Shown: piece after piece, positions 22,746-35,118 of the stretch
Numbering within the stretch: the first letter of the stretch is position 1
Layout of the letters: each line of letters opens with the position of its first letter
Notes under the pieces: generated by a model
The model's input: only the letters and a program-made list of their open reading frames with translations
Database searches by the model: none
Told to the model about the DNA's origin: nothing
Made by a program: the position numbers and the translations under genes
From: Gari tellinella
Taxonomy: Eukaryota; Mollusca; Bivalvia; Cardiida; Psammobiidae
Assembly: GCA_922989275.2 (NCBI GenBank)
Contig: OV277868.1
Coordinates: forward strand, 54,496,216-54,560,215
Direction: 5' to 3'
DNA length: 64,000 nt

Positions 22746-23860
22746 AATTTGAAGGCATACACGGACTATGGAAAGTAATTACCAAATTCTTCAAACTTTG
22801 CATAAAGACAGTAAAATTAGTTTCTATGACAAAACTGGTGTAAAAAGTGGGGGTACCGGACCTTTCTTTTTCACAATTTGAGATTTTTCAAGGCTACCCC
22901 TCTAAAATTGAAGCTTCATAAAAACTCGTACTTTTTTGTACTACGGTTTTTCAATCTTTATTTAAACAATCTATTTGTACAAAAAGTATCCTAATTTACA
23001 TTACCATAGTAAGAATAAACTCTGAAAATAATGTTTTATCAAGATCCAAAATAAAAATGTTTGATTTCACCGGAAAGGAGTAAAATTTACCCCACCCACT
23101 TTTTTATAATGGGAGAATAAGGCACAGTGAAAATTGTCTTACAAATTGTAGCAAACTAATTACCAAATTTTTTATTTGTTGTTTTTAGCCTTGCAAACAA
23201 AAAGTTTTAGTGAAATAGCAAATAAAAACACAGGGTCCCGGATCTTTTAAAAAAGATATAGATCATTTTATCTAAAAAAATCATTTTTTCTCATTTTTTC
23301 AATTTTTCGTGTATTTTTACTAAAAAAAATTTTTTTCAAAAAAAATTCATTTTATCTATTGAGTTATCTATAATTTATACTAAAACTGTACTACCATGAA
23401 AATTTCATGCTTATATTCTGAGAAATTGAAATGAAATCGGATGTAACAAAATGCAACCTACCTATGAAAACAGTGTATGCTGTAAACTACGAATAGGACA
23501 TAAAACTTAAAAAGTCCCTTCCGGAACGAAAATCCAATTTTTCCCGGTAAAATAGTATTTTATTACTGTATGCATTCACCAAAAATGAGTTCTTAACATT
23601 TTTTTGAAAATGAGTTCGTAAAATTTTTCGGAAATTTCATAATGCTCAAAAAGACAGGCCGACATCCTATTTTCATTTTGCTTTCACTTGTCCTGAAGTA
23701 TCAAAGAGTATCCCAAAGAACTTTACTGCCATAAGTTATAACAGCAGCAACATGTATGTGTAGTCAATGCCATTGCCTATTGAATTAATTTGTGGTGTAT
23801 ATAAAGTCCTCTTGAACATAAGATTGAAAACCACTTAGTGTTGCCATCGTCATGGCTTAA
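22746..23860. other. AT-rich non-coding stretch
   Basis: Long A and T runs (for example 23270-23350). No gene, RNA or well-defined element recognised. Confidence 0.3.
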
Positions 23861-24104
23861 TAGTCTACCAACATTTTGACCGTTTTTGACCCCTCATGGC
23901 ATGTCGTGTAGACGGGTTACATCCACCTGATATGTGTTCAGTGAACATATCTTAGAAATTCTAGGGGGGATGTAAAGTCGAAAAGTACAAATTAAGGTCA
24001 GAAATGAGGTCAAAGGTCAAAGAGTGCAGATTTTTGCAAACATAATTTATACCTTAATTTATCTACAAATCAAGTATATCAAATGAACTATTTTTGGTTA
24101 CAAT

Positions 24105-24870
24105 TTGTTCACAAATGTCTGTAATTGCTAAATATTATAAAAAAATAAAAATATTACAGTCAATGTCCTTTTCCAGGGGCAATAACTCTGATTTTCCTCT
24201 TTCTTTTTTTATAATTTTATAGTTATTTTTTCGTTATTTTTGTCTGTATTCTTATAACATCAAATAATTTTTATGTTTCTTTACACCTTTGGCATAAAGC
24301 AACAATTCCATAAGCAAATGAAAGAAAATATTACAGCCTTTGCCCTTTTCCAGGGGCAATAACTCTAATTTTTCTCTTTCTCTTTTATTTTTTACGGGAA
24401 TTTGTTTTCGTTATTTTTTGACTGTTTTCTTATAACATGAAACTTTTTTATGTTTCTTTACACCGTTGACATAAAGCAACGATTAAATAGGCAAATAAAA
24501 GTAAATATTACAGTTAATGCTCTATATCAGGGGCAATAACTCTGGTTTTATTGTTCCATATTTAATTTTTAATGGGACTTTGTTTTTGTTTTTTTACTCT
24601 TTTTACTCTAATGTTTTTTATGTTTGTTTACACTTTTGACATAAACGAGCAGTTCAATATGCAAATAAAAAATAATATTACTGTCAGTGCTTATATCCAG
24701 GGGCAATAACTCTGGTTTTTCTATTCCTATTTTATATCTAATGAGAATATATTGTTTGCGTTATTTTTTTACTGTTTTCTTATAATATCGAACTTTTTTG
24801 TTATTTTTTTGTTTGTTTGTTATTTATTGTCTGTTTTCTTATAAAATCAAACTACTTTTATGTACATGTA
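24105..24870. repeat. Subterminal tandem array, about four 177-bp units
   Basis: The phrase CAGGGGCAATAACTCT recurs near 24174, 24353, 24529 and 24709, each followed by a T-rich stretch and TTTTATGTTTCTTTACACC then GACATAAAGCA. The array lies just inside the left inverted repeat of the surrounding element. Confidence 0.8.
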
Positions 24871-26555
24871 TATGCACACCATTGACATGAAGCAGCGATT
24901 CACAAAGGACATTCATTACTGAAATATGCGTTTTAGGGTATAAATACAGACAACCCCGTTATAAATAACCAGCCAAAAGATTGGATTGTATGCGATGCCA
25001 AAGGAGTTTCTCTTAAATTCACTTTGGGGAAATTATCATCATATTAAGTATTACTTTCTTAGGAACACTTGATTGGCATATACATACAGAATAGATGACT
25101 ATGTTAGGTTCAAATTGCTATAAAATGTGATCGTTGGTTTTGTGATAAATCCAAGGGTTATCACTATGTATTTAGCTAAAACATGGTGTATTTACAATTT
25201 TATGACGGGAAATTGTGCTTTGTAGTCTGTATACGTGTAATTTTAAAACATACCAAATGAATTAGATGTACATATTCAGTATACTTATTCACATACTTTG
25301 ACGTACGGTTTTACAAATGAACGTTTACAATATCAATATCCTTTTATTAGAGATATTTGAACGAAGAAGAACAATCATAAACCATTCACTCGTGGTATCA
25401 TTTGACCAAGCTTGCTAAGAACTTTACAGAACTTTCATCGCCAATTCGATGTACTTAGACATACATAAAGCTTCGTTATGAAACAATCCAATCACCGATC
25501 TACATGCATTCAGTTTACAAGGACGCGCCTAGCAAAAGTGAGTATGCGGGCATTCTAATACAGACGCATGCTACCAATTAATCTGAGTTACACAGTGTGT
25601 TGCCTCACAACCACATTAATACATGCATACTTGTTGGCTTTTATAGAAGAAGAAGAAGAAGAAGAATAAGAAGAACGTTTATTTGACTTAAACTATACAG
25701 TTTCTCGTCATAATACATAAATATTTACAATATAACATATAATACAGGGTCAAATTTGATATGTAGATCTAGATCTACTAACTTTCAGCCAGAATTATTT
25801 TACATGTATGTTAAGTTTTCGTAGTATATAGAGCTGGGAGAGTTCGGGAAACACTATAAAATGAGACGCTTTTCTTTCACAACATTTAATTCTACTTTCT
25901 AGTTTTCTATGACTTCTAAAGTTCTGTAACTTCCTTGCTTTCCTTGATTTAAAGGTTGTTTCATATGTTAATGTGTATCCAAAGTCCTAAAGATATCTGA
26001 CCAAAAGATCCAAAAAAGATACATGTATGTCAAAAGATATGACCAAAAAGATCCCGAATGACGGGTATCTCTGTACTTTTATATGAGCCTAGTCGGATAA
26101 AACTCCCCAGGGTCCCATAACTCCCATATAAGAGGTCTGAGCCCCTCCTACAAGTGGCCCCAGCTTTCGGCACTGGCCCCTGATTGCCAACACTCTCCGC
26201 CAATCACAGAGGTTAATTACTGGCTAAAATACTGTGATCAGCAACGCCTCTTGAATAGTTTTAAAAGAACAGAGAACCTGTGACCCCCATTTCTTAAACC
26301 ACAACATGTATATAGCAAGCACATCTTACCGAGCTGCACTTTGTCTTGTAATAGCAAGACGCAAGTTGCATGTATGCCATTGGGATAGAGGGATTTTTTG
26401 TATCCAATTAGGGGTGATACATAGTTAGTAGGGGGTCCAAGGCTGTCTTGACTTTCATTAGTTGCCTATACCGGCATGTGTCTATATACCAGTAAAAGTA
26501 TGGAAACCTATGATGTTTTGTCGAACTCGAGTGCCTCATATATTTTGTTCACAAG
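24870..26555. other. Interior of large TIR element, no intact gene
   Basis: Holds a GAA-type microsatellite (25648-25675) and non-coding sequence. The 26100-26550 part lies downstream of the decayed minus-strand gene and may hold its Cys-rich 3' end, but I could not read a convincing frame. Confidence 0.35.
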
Positions 26556-26558
26556 GAA

Positions 26559-27840
26559 TCACCCTTTTGCTTTGCTGTACCGGATGACATCCATGTTACC
26601 ACGACATTTCCTACAAAGCATCAACAGTATTACGATTATCTCCCTGCATATAACAATCAGACGCTCAAACCCGCATGCGACAGCATCCTTAGCATGGAAT
26701 ATCATTCTAGTGTCAGCTTCTTTATGATCGTCCGACAACTTATCAGCATGGAAGCTATATGACTTTGCATTTATAACGCCTACGAACGTTCCCCCTGCTA
26801 CAACAAGCAACCCTTCTGGTAACAATGTGTCACTCAGACGATAGAAACTCGACAATGTCTTTCTACTTTTCGTCGAGCACAAGGTATGGCTCTCTGACAT
26901 TCGGTAGTCGGTCTTCTGGACCTGTGATTTTTTCCAGTGGCAGCTTTGATAGACATGCTCCCAAGGTATCAAATATGACATCAATGCGAGTAGGTGTGCC
27001 TGTGAAATGGGAATATACCGACTGAACAAATTCTTGAGCATACTCTCCGAATGTCTCAAGCTTGAATAACATCATGACCATATACATGTATTATGACACA
27101 TGTAGATTTTCAATTCACTGGTCTATTGTCAGAATATACAGAATTCGGGACTGAACTGTCTGGTTCATTACTCCATTTGATTTTGCCGATACTAGTGGAA
27201 CTGAGGACAGCTCATGCTTCAATGCATCGTCATTCTGCACATTTAGGCCTGAACTAGCTTCATTAAATAGACATTGCAGCAGTCTGCGGTCAGGTTTTAT
27301 CTGTTTCGAAATCTGTTGCTTGTCTGATCTCGTGTCTTTATAAATACTTTCTAATAACTTTGACTTTGTTTTGTGGGTGGAGCAAAAAGTCGGCGTTGCG
27401 CTTCTTTAGTCAATAATGTGTAAACTGTTAAACCAATGAACGGCTTCTGCAATCACATTGCGTCCAACAAATCATTGCTAATGTCTTCTGTTGCAGCAAC
27501 CTTTAACGCTGTCTCCACAAGTTGGTCTACAGCATAGGATGCATCTTTCGATTTTTCACTTGTCGAAATGCAAAATACATCTAATAAAACGACCAAGGCA
27601 GCAATGACTTAGAACTACCTTTGCTAAAAGATATTGGTATACAGAAAGAGTTGGTTTCATTTGGACAACAACCAAACATGAGCTGGTTTCCCGTAATGAA
27701 GTTAATATTTTTGTCAATTGACCCTGTGAGATCTCAGCATACACAATCAACACATTAAGTATATTATTTCGTGTTCTGTTAATTCGTATATGGTTTTCAT
27801 ATGGAAAGAGAAAAGGCAGCATGGACCACATCGAATGCTT
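26559..27840 (-). pseudogene. Second decayed XPG/FEN-like transposon protein
   Basis: Minus-strand frames, in order: 27831-27556 (MWSMLPFLFPYENH); 27300-27165 (ALKHELSSVPLVSAKSNGVM); 27087-26863 (RIDVIFDTLG); 27059-26559 (LLPEGLLVVAGG, then HKEADTRMIFHAKDAVACGF and LIVICR). The order and motifs match the pseudogene at 18180-20560 (HELMPGPM, VVFDHY, KTIVVASG, NEEDDTRLVLH), so these are two members of one family. At least three frame changes and internal stops separate the blocks. The DTD-type motif expected after IVICR is degraded (REIIVILL). Function is inferred: XPG/FEN-like nuclease of a DNA transposon. Confidence 0.62.
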
Positions 27841-29180
27841 TTCATGGAAAATAATGATACATTTACAAAATGCATTGTATATTTACTACATGTATTAGTT
27901 AAAATGTAGAAACAGTAATGTCTTGAAAACATTGCGATTGCTATGTATGTCAAACCATGAGATAAGTGGTATTTAATGCAACTATTGTGTTGGACTTGAC
28001 GTGTTTGCCTGATAGTGACAAAACCCTTATTGCGCAATTCCTAAAAGTCAAGCAGCTTTGTTTAAACACATGAAAGTATTTGCATACCAAATAGCTTGTG
28101 TTTTGCGGCGTTACGCATAATAATGGAAGTTTCCTGCAGAGTGTGAATGAAGGAAACATATTGCTGATACATTAGACTAGACTGCTACTTATTGGATATA
28201 CATATAGTTGCGAAGATTTAGTATATGCGCTAAAGAAAACTGACTGCAGTGACAGATGCATGTATTGTCGATGTTGCCGTTTTTGTTCAGATTAATGCAT
28301 TTGTAAATATGACAATGAACATATATACACACACATCATTAGCAATAATACAACAACAAACGACACATATACTATTTGCTATACACTAGGATTTACTACT
28401 TTACTATTCATAAACAATATATATATTTGCCAAAAAAGTCATTACCCTATTAAACAAGTCTTTTAATAAATATACAATCACATTGATTTTTATCACTACC
28501 TTTGACTCAGAAAGTTTGACTTATGGTCATGTATGAGAAAACACAAGAAACGAAATTAATCATTAGTGCAAAAGGTAACGGTCATCTTAAAGCAAATAAC
28601 ACAGTAACATCCTGTCGGTGTTGATGATTATTCAATAAATTAATTTTCAAATCGGCCTGAAGTTGACTGAATTAGCATTCTAGTACATTACAACAAATAT
28701 TTTGACACCAACATGCACGAAAGTTGATCATATATGTCAATTTTAAGAAATGAATTAGCTTAATCCCATATTAAATAGCGGCCATTTTGAAAACAAACAC
28801 GTTCCTTTGTCAAAAACTGTTCATTATGCATTAAAGTAAGCTTCAAATCAATTTTAGGTTTTCTGGATTAGGGCAAAAGGGCTTTTTGTTGAAAGAAGGG
28901 CCATACCAGTATATTATGTAAACCTTCTTTGATGATTGTATCATAAAGTTTGTGATTTTTTCACTAATGTGCCCAGCTACTATAGCAGAAATGAACAGAA
29001 TACGCGATTTACTGGCTTATTTTAAGAGTTATCGCCCTTGTTTGTGACTAATAGTTGCTTTTTCTATCACGAAAATTCTATTTCTAGATTTTTCGATCAA
29101 TTATACATTCAAACAATTAAAGTATTTTAGGTTATCTATGAGTGATTGCAAATAACATAAAAAGCAAATTATCATATCTC
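27841..29180. other. Right interior of large TIR element
   Basis: AT-rich and non-coding. 28760-29180 holds weak repeats related to GTTATCGCCCTTGTTTGTGAC, a possible decayed counterpart of the left-side array. Confidence 0.35.
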
Positions 29181-29489
29181 TAAAATCTGCACCCAATGAC
29201 CTTTGACCTATTTCTGACCTTAATACGCGCCTAAGAACTTTACATCCCCCCTAGAATTGTTCGTATGCATATGCTGAATATAAATCAAGTGGATGTTGCC
29301 CGTCTACACGACATGCCATGAGACCCATTTTCCAGAGCCTTTTTTTCGATCCGTAGGCAGACTATAACTTAAATCGTTAAAAAGAAACAAGAAAAGAAAG
29401 GGTGAATTAACGTTTGTGAAACCTGACTATTACGACCACTTAAAACATAGTTTTTAATAAGGGATATTTTCCTTCAAAATATGGTCACA

Positions 29490-30362
29490 ATGATTTATTG
29501 TACCGTTACATAAAAAGGGAGATAAAAACGACGTATCAAATTATAGGGGTATTACTTTAATGAGTTGCTTAGGGAAATTATTTACTAGTGTTTTAAACGC
29601 GAGCGTTGTTCAGTTTTGTGATGAATTTGACGTTATATCTGATGCGCAGTTTGGTTTCAGAAAAGGACGCTCAACAATAGATGCTATGTTTGAACTTTCT
29701 ATTGAAAAATATAATAGATCAAACACTGAATAGTAAGGGTAGATTGTATTGTGCTTTCGTCGACTTAAAAAGGGCGTTCGACTCTATAAATAGAAATGCA
29801 TTGTGGCTAAAAATGTATAGACAAGGTATTAGTGGGAAACTTCTTAGAATAATGCGTGCAATGTATGCGTCGGTGAAATCATGTGTTAAACACTGCAATT
29901 CCCTTTCAGATTTCTTCGATATATCGATGGGCTTGAGACAAGGGGAGACAAATTCACCGATAATATTCGCACTTTTTATTATACATGCAGGATAGAGTAA
30001 ATTGCGGACTTTCTTTTTATGATTTGACCCTTATACTCCTTCTTTTTGCAGACGACATGATTGTATTAGGGCATTCCCCAGAAGATTTACAAAATAATTT
30101 GAATAAATTAGAAGAATATTGTGACAAATGGGGTCTAGAAGTAAATGTGAATAAATCAAAAATTAGAAAAAGGGGCGGGCTATTAGGAAATGAAAATTGG
30201 TTGCATAAAAATGAAATAATAGAAATAGTGAACAATTTTAATTATCTTGGCGTAGTGTTTAATTATACTGGTACTTTTGTTTTAAACAATCAATTTGTTT
30301 ATGGAAAGGCACTGAAGGCTATGAATGTATTATTGTTAAATATTAAGAAGTTTGAACTTAAG
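29490..30362 (+). pseudogene. LINE reverse transcriptase, N-terminal half
   Basis: Recognisable RT landmarks in order: PLHKKGDKNDVSNYRGITLM, DAQFGFRKGRSTIDAMF, FVDLKRAFDSINR (palm Asp), SMGLRQGETNSPIIFALFI, then LFADDMIVLGHSPEDL (catalytic FADD) and EYCDKWGLEVNVNKSK. The frame shifts near 29705 and again near 29985, so the copy is dead. The half ends at KFEL and is cut by the 30363-31395 insertion. This enzyme would copy its RNA into DNA at a nicked target. Confidence 0.85.
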
Positions 30363-31395
30363 GCCTTTGGCTACCGGAAGTCGGTCTTGCGGGCGAGCGG
30401 ATATGCGTCTAGACGACACAGACTGTTTTCGTACGTGTTTATACTAGAAAATTTATATAAAGGAAATGTTGATACGAATTAGTATAATCCTTCATAGCGT
30501 AGTTAGTATAGTGGTTGACTAGCAATCAAAAGGTCATAGGTTCGAGACCCATCCGATCCAAATATTTTTTTTAGTGTCCGATTTATTGACTTGTCAATTC
30601 ATAACGCAGTAATCAAGAGACATGTTATGTTTAGTCTTCGTTGATTAGAACTAGTGATGTTTACGGTCCAAGTATACGTCCACTTACCTGTACGTTTTAG
30701 TTTAATGACTTACAAGTCAATTAAATCGGTATACATGTAAACGATTTGATCGAACTATAAAGCCACACATTGAAGCTTATCAATACGCTAACCTTTTCAA
30801 GATCGATATTGCCCATTATAATTATGTTAAAACAATATAATAAACCTTGTATGCAAGTCCATGAATAAATAATAATGCATTTTAATGACAAAGTTTTAAT
30901 TCTAAGGTAGGTAACTGTATCTAAACAACAAATATACCACATTTTAATAAGAAAATATGTTATTACAACAAATCCTGACTGTAATATTTTCTAATTTTTT
31001 CAGACTGACTAGTTCATCAACCATATATTTGAATAAAATGAAAACAAATATACATTGAATGAGTCAGTTTTTTGTAATTCAATTGTTTAGCATTTTGCCA
31101 AATTTAAATAGCTGATAACATCTTTCTGAACACCTTTATTCAAAATGTTTTTAGCTTTTCTTGTAATGAATGTTGTGGACTACTTATTGGGTGAGAATTA
31201 TAGTCATTAGCTTTATTCATTTTTAAGAAAAATAAAATCATCAAAATTCTAGGTTTTTGTCAGAAAAAAGACCTTAAAGACAAACCACACGATAAATTTT
31301 GCCTATATTTACACACATTGTTTCTTAGGCTATTATCATTCTTCATGAAAAGTTTCATAACAATCGTATGGAAACTACGCGCATATGCGAAGTAC
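30363..31395. mobile_element. Insertion in the LINE, 6-bp duplication
   Basis: CTTAAG stands on both sides (30357-30362 and 31396-31401). Removing one copy and the insert makes the RT frame run from KFEL directly into KPKLSLQ, so both edges are exact. It starts GCCTTTGGCTACCGGAAG and ends CGCGCATATGCGAAGTAC; no obvious terminal inverted repeat. It carries a tRNA-like unit at about 30493-30560. The type is unknown; a SINE-like or other tRNA-bearing element is possible. Confidence 0.75.
30493..30560 (+). pseudogene. tRNA-Ala(AGC)-like Pol III unit
   Basis: A box TAGCGTAGTTAGTATAGTGG, anticodon arm TTGA-CTAGCAA-TCAA (anticodon AGC, T at 33), B box GGTTCGAGACC, and a run of eight T shortly after the 3' end. 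The acceptor strands do not pair, so a working tRNA is unlikely. It lies inside the 1,033-bp insertion. Confidence 0.5.
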
Positions 31396-32100
31396 CTTAA
31401 GCCTAAATTATCTTTACAGTTGTTTGATGCTTTTGTGTCTTCAATTTTGAGTTATGGATCGCCTATTTGGGGATTTACAAAGTCAAAGCATCTAGAACGA
31501 ATCCATTTAAAATTTTGTAAAAATATATTAGGAATAAAACTAAGTGCTTGCAACAATGCATTGTATGGGGAATTGGGTAGATTCCCATTATATGTAAATA
31601 GATGTGTAAATATTGTTAAGTATTGGTTAAAAATCCAATCTTCGGATAACATTATCATTAGACATGTATACCAGCGTACATTAGATGACTGTGAGAATGG
31701 TATGAAGAACTGGGCTACATGTGTAAAGAATTTGTAATCCGAACATGGATTCATGTATGTATGGCAGCAGCCTTTTCATATTGTCAATGACAAAGTTTTC
31801 TTATCATTATTCAAGCAAAGAATACAAGACGCTTTTATTCAAAAATGGTTTACCGATATTGGAAATAATAATAAGTTGTCTTTATACAAGGAATCGAAAC
31901 TGTCATTTGGTTTCGAAGACTATTTACATTTTATTACCACAAGAGAAAACCGTGTATTGTTATCTACGATTCGAATCTCGGCCCATACTTTAAAAATTGA
32001 AACAGGCAGATATTCTAGACACATATTAGAAAGACATGAGCGTATTTGTATTTTTTGTGACTAACATGCAATTGAAGATGTATTTCATTTTGCACTTAAG
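31396..32100 (+). pseudogene. LINE reverse transcriptase, C-terminal half
   Basis: Continues from the first half: KPKLSLQLFDAFVSSILSYG, SPIWGFTKSKHLERIHLKF, a stop at 31735 with a shift of frame, then RVLLSTIRISAHTLKIETGR and the zinc-knuckle-like CIFCD with EDVFHFALKC. This is the thumb and C-terminal domain of the same LINE protein. Confidence 0.78.
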
Positions 32101-32514
32101 TGTCAGGCCTATAATCAAATAAGAAGAACATAATTATATTAAACCATATTTTTCCAATAGACCTAGTATGTTTAAATTTCTACAGCTTTTGAATTCTTCA
32201 AAAGGAATTATCTATCGATTTTCAAAATATTTATCGGAAGCGTTTAAGCTCACAAAAAGTTTGAGTATGACGTAGACTCATCCTCGAGGTTTTTTCATAT
32301 TCTGAAATTTAAAAATGATATTTCAAAGTATATTGATTGTTAGGTTATAATGAATATAATATGTGAAATGTTTGTATGTATCTATCACATGTACCGATTA
32401 TTATGTATTGTGAAATCATATTTGTATTGATGAGAAACTGTGTATTGTTTAAATCAATAAAATTATCTATCTATCTTAAAAAGCGGTTAACTGTTTATAT
32501 GTTATGCAAGTGGC

Positions 32515-32665
32515 AGCCAGTTTAAAGAAAGGTAAGAGTAAAACAGAAAAATCTTTTAGGAGCTTTCTGTTTTACTTTAACATTGCTTCAAGCAGTCATC
32601 TGCCTTGAACACTAAACAATTAACGTAATTGAGTGGTCGTAATAGAGAGACTTTACAGTAATAGG
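32515..32665. repeat. Hairpin MITE with CAGTAAAACCTCTC-type end
   Basis: Palindrome around AGTAAAACAGAAAAATC and GGAGCTTTCTGTTTTACTT, then GTGGTCGTAATAGAGAGACTTTACAGTA at the right edge. Related copies lie at 37637-37780 and near 62640-62838; TA at the ends suggests a mariner-type element. Confidence 0.55.
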
Positions 32666-33059
32666 TTTCACACTTAGAACAAATTAAAACATTCATCACC
32701 TTTGTTAAGGGTTCAGGTAGTGGTACATCTCTTATTGTTACTGATTATCCACCCATTGTATTGCTGTTGACTTCTCACCTTTTTAATTGTTAATAAAAAC
32801 CTTCAAGCAAGTTTAGGTGTGATACCCATAGAGTGTCTTTGCAAACCGATTATGCATGGATGTGTTAAAAATGTATACCTAGATCATAAAATTGGATATG
32901 CTATACTAATGTAGACCTAGATCATTTAGACTGGATGTGATAAAAATAAATTAAGACCTAGTTCATAAGATCAGAGATGCTTTTAATGCAGACTTCATTC
33001 ATACTTGCTAATAATGTAGACCTAGAGCATAAGACCAACTGTATAAGAGACCTATGATA

Positions 33060-33245
33060 ACATTCCAAAGTAATCGAAATGTAATCGCTGATTACCCCAC
33101 TTATTGGTCCTGTAATGGTTACGATTACGATTACATGTAATCGATGTTGAAAAAGTAACCGAATACATTCGATTACTTTGAAAAAATGTAATTGATTGCA
33201 ATCGATTACGATTACACGATTACGATTACCTCATGTCTGACATGT
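33060..33245. repeat. GATTAC-rich element, second copy
   Basis: Same TAATCG/CGATTA word composition as 22570-22745 and in opposite orientation, ending next to CATGTCTGACATG. Confidence 0.6.
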
Positions 33246-33419
33246 ATTAGATCTAATTATGGGGAAAAAATGTTTAATTTAAAAAATTCATTTCAAAACA
33301 AAAAATGTAATATATTTAATGAACTCTAACGGGATTGCAACACATACGGCAAGGTGCACACAATGTAAAGTCATAATTACTCGCGATAATCACTCTACCA
33401 CTGGAACATTCTTGTTTAA

Positions 33420-33652
33420 CCCTTTTCCCAATACATGTAGAAGCGACTTTTAGCGCATTTATTTATTCCTCCGCTGAAGAAAATAGTTCAAATTTGTTGA
33501 ACATGTACATTAAGAAATATTTTATAATTCCTAGCATAAGTTAGCTTAAAGCAGGCTGAAAGTAAAGCAGAATGCGCCTTATGCGCATTCTGCTTTACTT
33601 TCAACCTGCTTTAAGTTGTCACCTATTTTCAAAACTTGAAACGGGCTAAAGG
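33420..33652. mobile_element. TTAACCCTTTTCCC-type MITE
   Basis: Bounded by TTAA (33416-33419 and 33653-33656) with inverted CCCTTT ends, and the AAAGTAAAGCAGAATGCGCC palindrome at 33548-33613. CCCTTT next to TTAA is the usual start of piggyBac-type ends. Confidence 0.8.
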
Positions 33653-34197
33653 GTTAAAGGTTTATGTTATCGTATTTGTATTGAATGCGAACGATGTGGC
33701 TCATAATTATATAGACAGATCCATTCCGTTCGTTTTAGATGTTCTAATACAGATAATATTATTTACTCGATAATTCCAAGCATTTTGTTATTTTTTTTAT
33801 TTTTTTCAGAGATGGATCATCTGGTATTCAGTCTCTTTTAATCATTGTCAATATTCGTTTTAAGATTATATAACGTTAAAAGCAGCCAGGCTTAAACAAG
33901 ATTGTTTTGATGTCAATGTAAAACGAAACTTTCAGTAGAAAATACCCTCGAATGACAGAAATAACGAGTCTCAGGCGAGATATCTCGTTCACTGCCTCGA
34001 CACGAGTACAATGGTTATTGTATCGGACCCTGATCAGACACCGCGTCACGCGACGTCACTCCTTCCGATGTATACCTTTAATAAATTTACCTAAATTTTA
34101 AATTTGAGAAATAAAAGCAGACAACAAGGGTTTGAATTTGATGACGTCATTGCGGGAAAGGGGTTAATTGCAGCTGGTGTTTAATGTACCTTAATCA

Positions 34198-34397
34198 TTA
34201 ACTCTTTCACTCTCAATGACGCTTAAAACACGTTTGTAAACAGTTTGGATCCTGATCAGACGCCGCGTAACGCGACGTATGGTCATGACCCATACTATTT
34301 GACACTCGTATCGATATTAAGTTACTCATACAACGTTTAAACGTGTCTTGCAGACAACAATACTGAAGCAGACGACAATAAAACGTTGAGGGGTAAA
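34198..34397. mobile_element. TTAACTCTTTCACT-type MITE
   Basis: Left end TTAACTCTTTCACTCTCAAT, with the hairpin cassette (34228-34308: CAGTTTGGATCCTGATCAGA, right arm decayed). The right end is decayed near GTTGAGGGGTAA. Confidence 0.6.
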
Positions 34398-34802
34398 ATC
34401 TCCCGAATAAAGGTTGAACAGTTACCTGTTGAACACAAACAATCTTTAGAGTTGATTTTACCGCTTGATAATCCGAATTCGATTGTAAACGTCGATTTTC
34501 TCCGTAGCTTTGTGAAAAAATTCAATTTAATTGTTTATTATTATTATTTCTTATTTTTTTTTTTTTTTTTTTTACTGAAATGCGACACAATATACAATGT
34601 AGGTCATATAGCACAGACGTGTATTCCAGGCATAAAAAGAAACGTCTACAATGCAAAAATGTGTGCCTTATATTGACTTTTATTCAACACTTTTGCTAGA
34701 ATTGCGAGCAACATGTATCAACAAGACAATTAAAACTATTGTTTTGTCTCATCATGTCTGCACCAGTAAAAGAAAACTTTAGTGAAAAATATGAAGTTTT
34801 TA

Positions 34803-34985
34803 CAGGGCTCCATATAAGGGGAGTATTTCAAAAACTATAATCTAAATTTCTGCTTTAACCCCTATGGTGTCGAGACGATTCTAATGAGTAGTAACACCAT
34901 AGGCTTTGGTGCTAAAATAAGTGAGAAAATATTGGTTTTGTTCAGTTTACTCCCTCTTATCTATTTAGATTTGATGCTATGAAAT
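34803..34985. repeat. CAGGGCTCC-family MITE, decayed
   Basis: Starts CAGGGCTCCATATAAGGG and carries the ATTCTAATGAGTAGTAACAC arm; its left arm is mostly lost and the right end is not clean. Confidence 0.5.
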
Positions 34986-35118
34986 AAACCCACTATATAT
35001 TATAGTAGACGTTTCTTGTTTTTTGTCTGGTATATTATATATGTACATTTAATTAATGTATTGGTGTCACTTTTTGGTGTCTTATAACTCTGCCAGTTCG
35101 GGCAGTGGGTGTATTATA

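Larger units (their letters stand above)
23862..29363. mobile_element. Large TIR DNA transposon (XPG-like family 2)
   Basis: A segment of about 140-180 bp is repeated in inverted orientation at 23893-24060 (GGCATGTCGTGTAGACGGG, TTCTAGGGGGGATGTAAAG, AGGTCAAAGGTCA) and 29185-29335. Further out both sides have AGTCTRCCWAC-like ends (23862 and 29363), giving about 5.5 kb. Inside the left end is a four-unit array of about 177 bp. The interior contains a decayed gene of the same family as the 16.6-21.9 kb element, on the opposite strand. No clear target-site duplication was seen, so the ends are approximate. Confidence 0.65.
29490..32477 (+). mobile_element. 5'-truncated LINE (non-LTR retrotransposon), interrupted
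   Basis: Two coding halves (29490-30362 and 31396-32100) read as one reverse transcriptase once the 1,033-bp insertion at 30363-31395 is set aside. The 3' end is AT-rich and terminates in ATCT repeats (32464-32477), a common LINE tail. The left edge is just outside the large TIR element. The LINE clade is not assigned. Confidence 0.75.

Noticed and set aside
29490..32477. LTR retrotransposon.
   Set aside because: No long terminal repeats, protease or integrase motifs; the RT is of non-LTR type with an ATCT tail.
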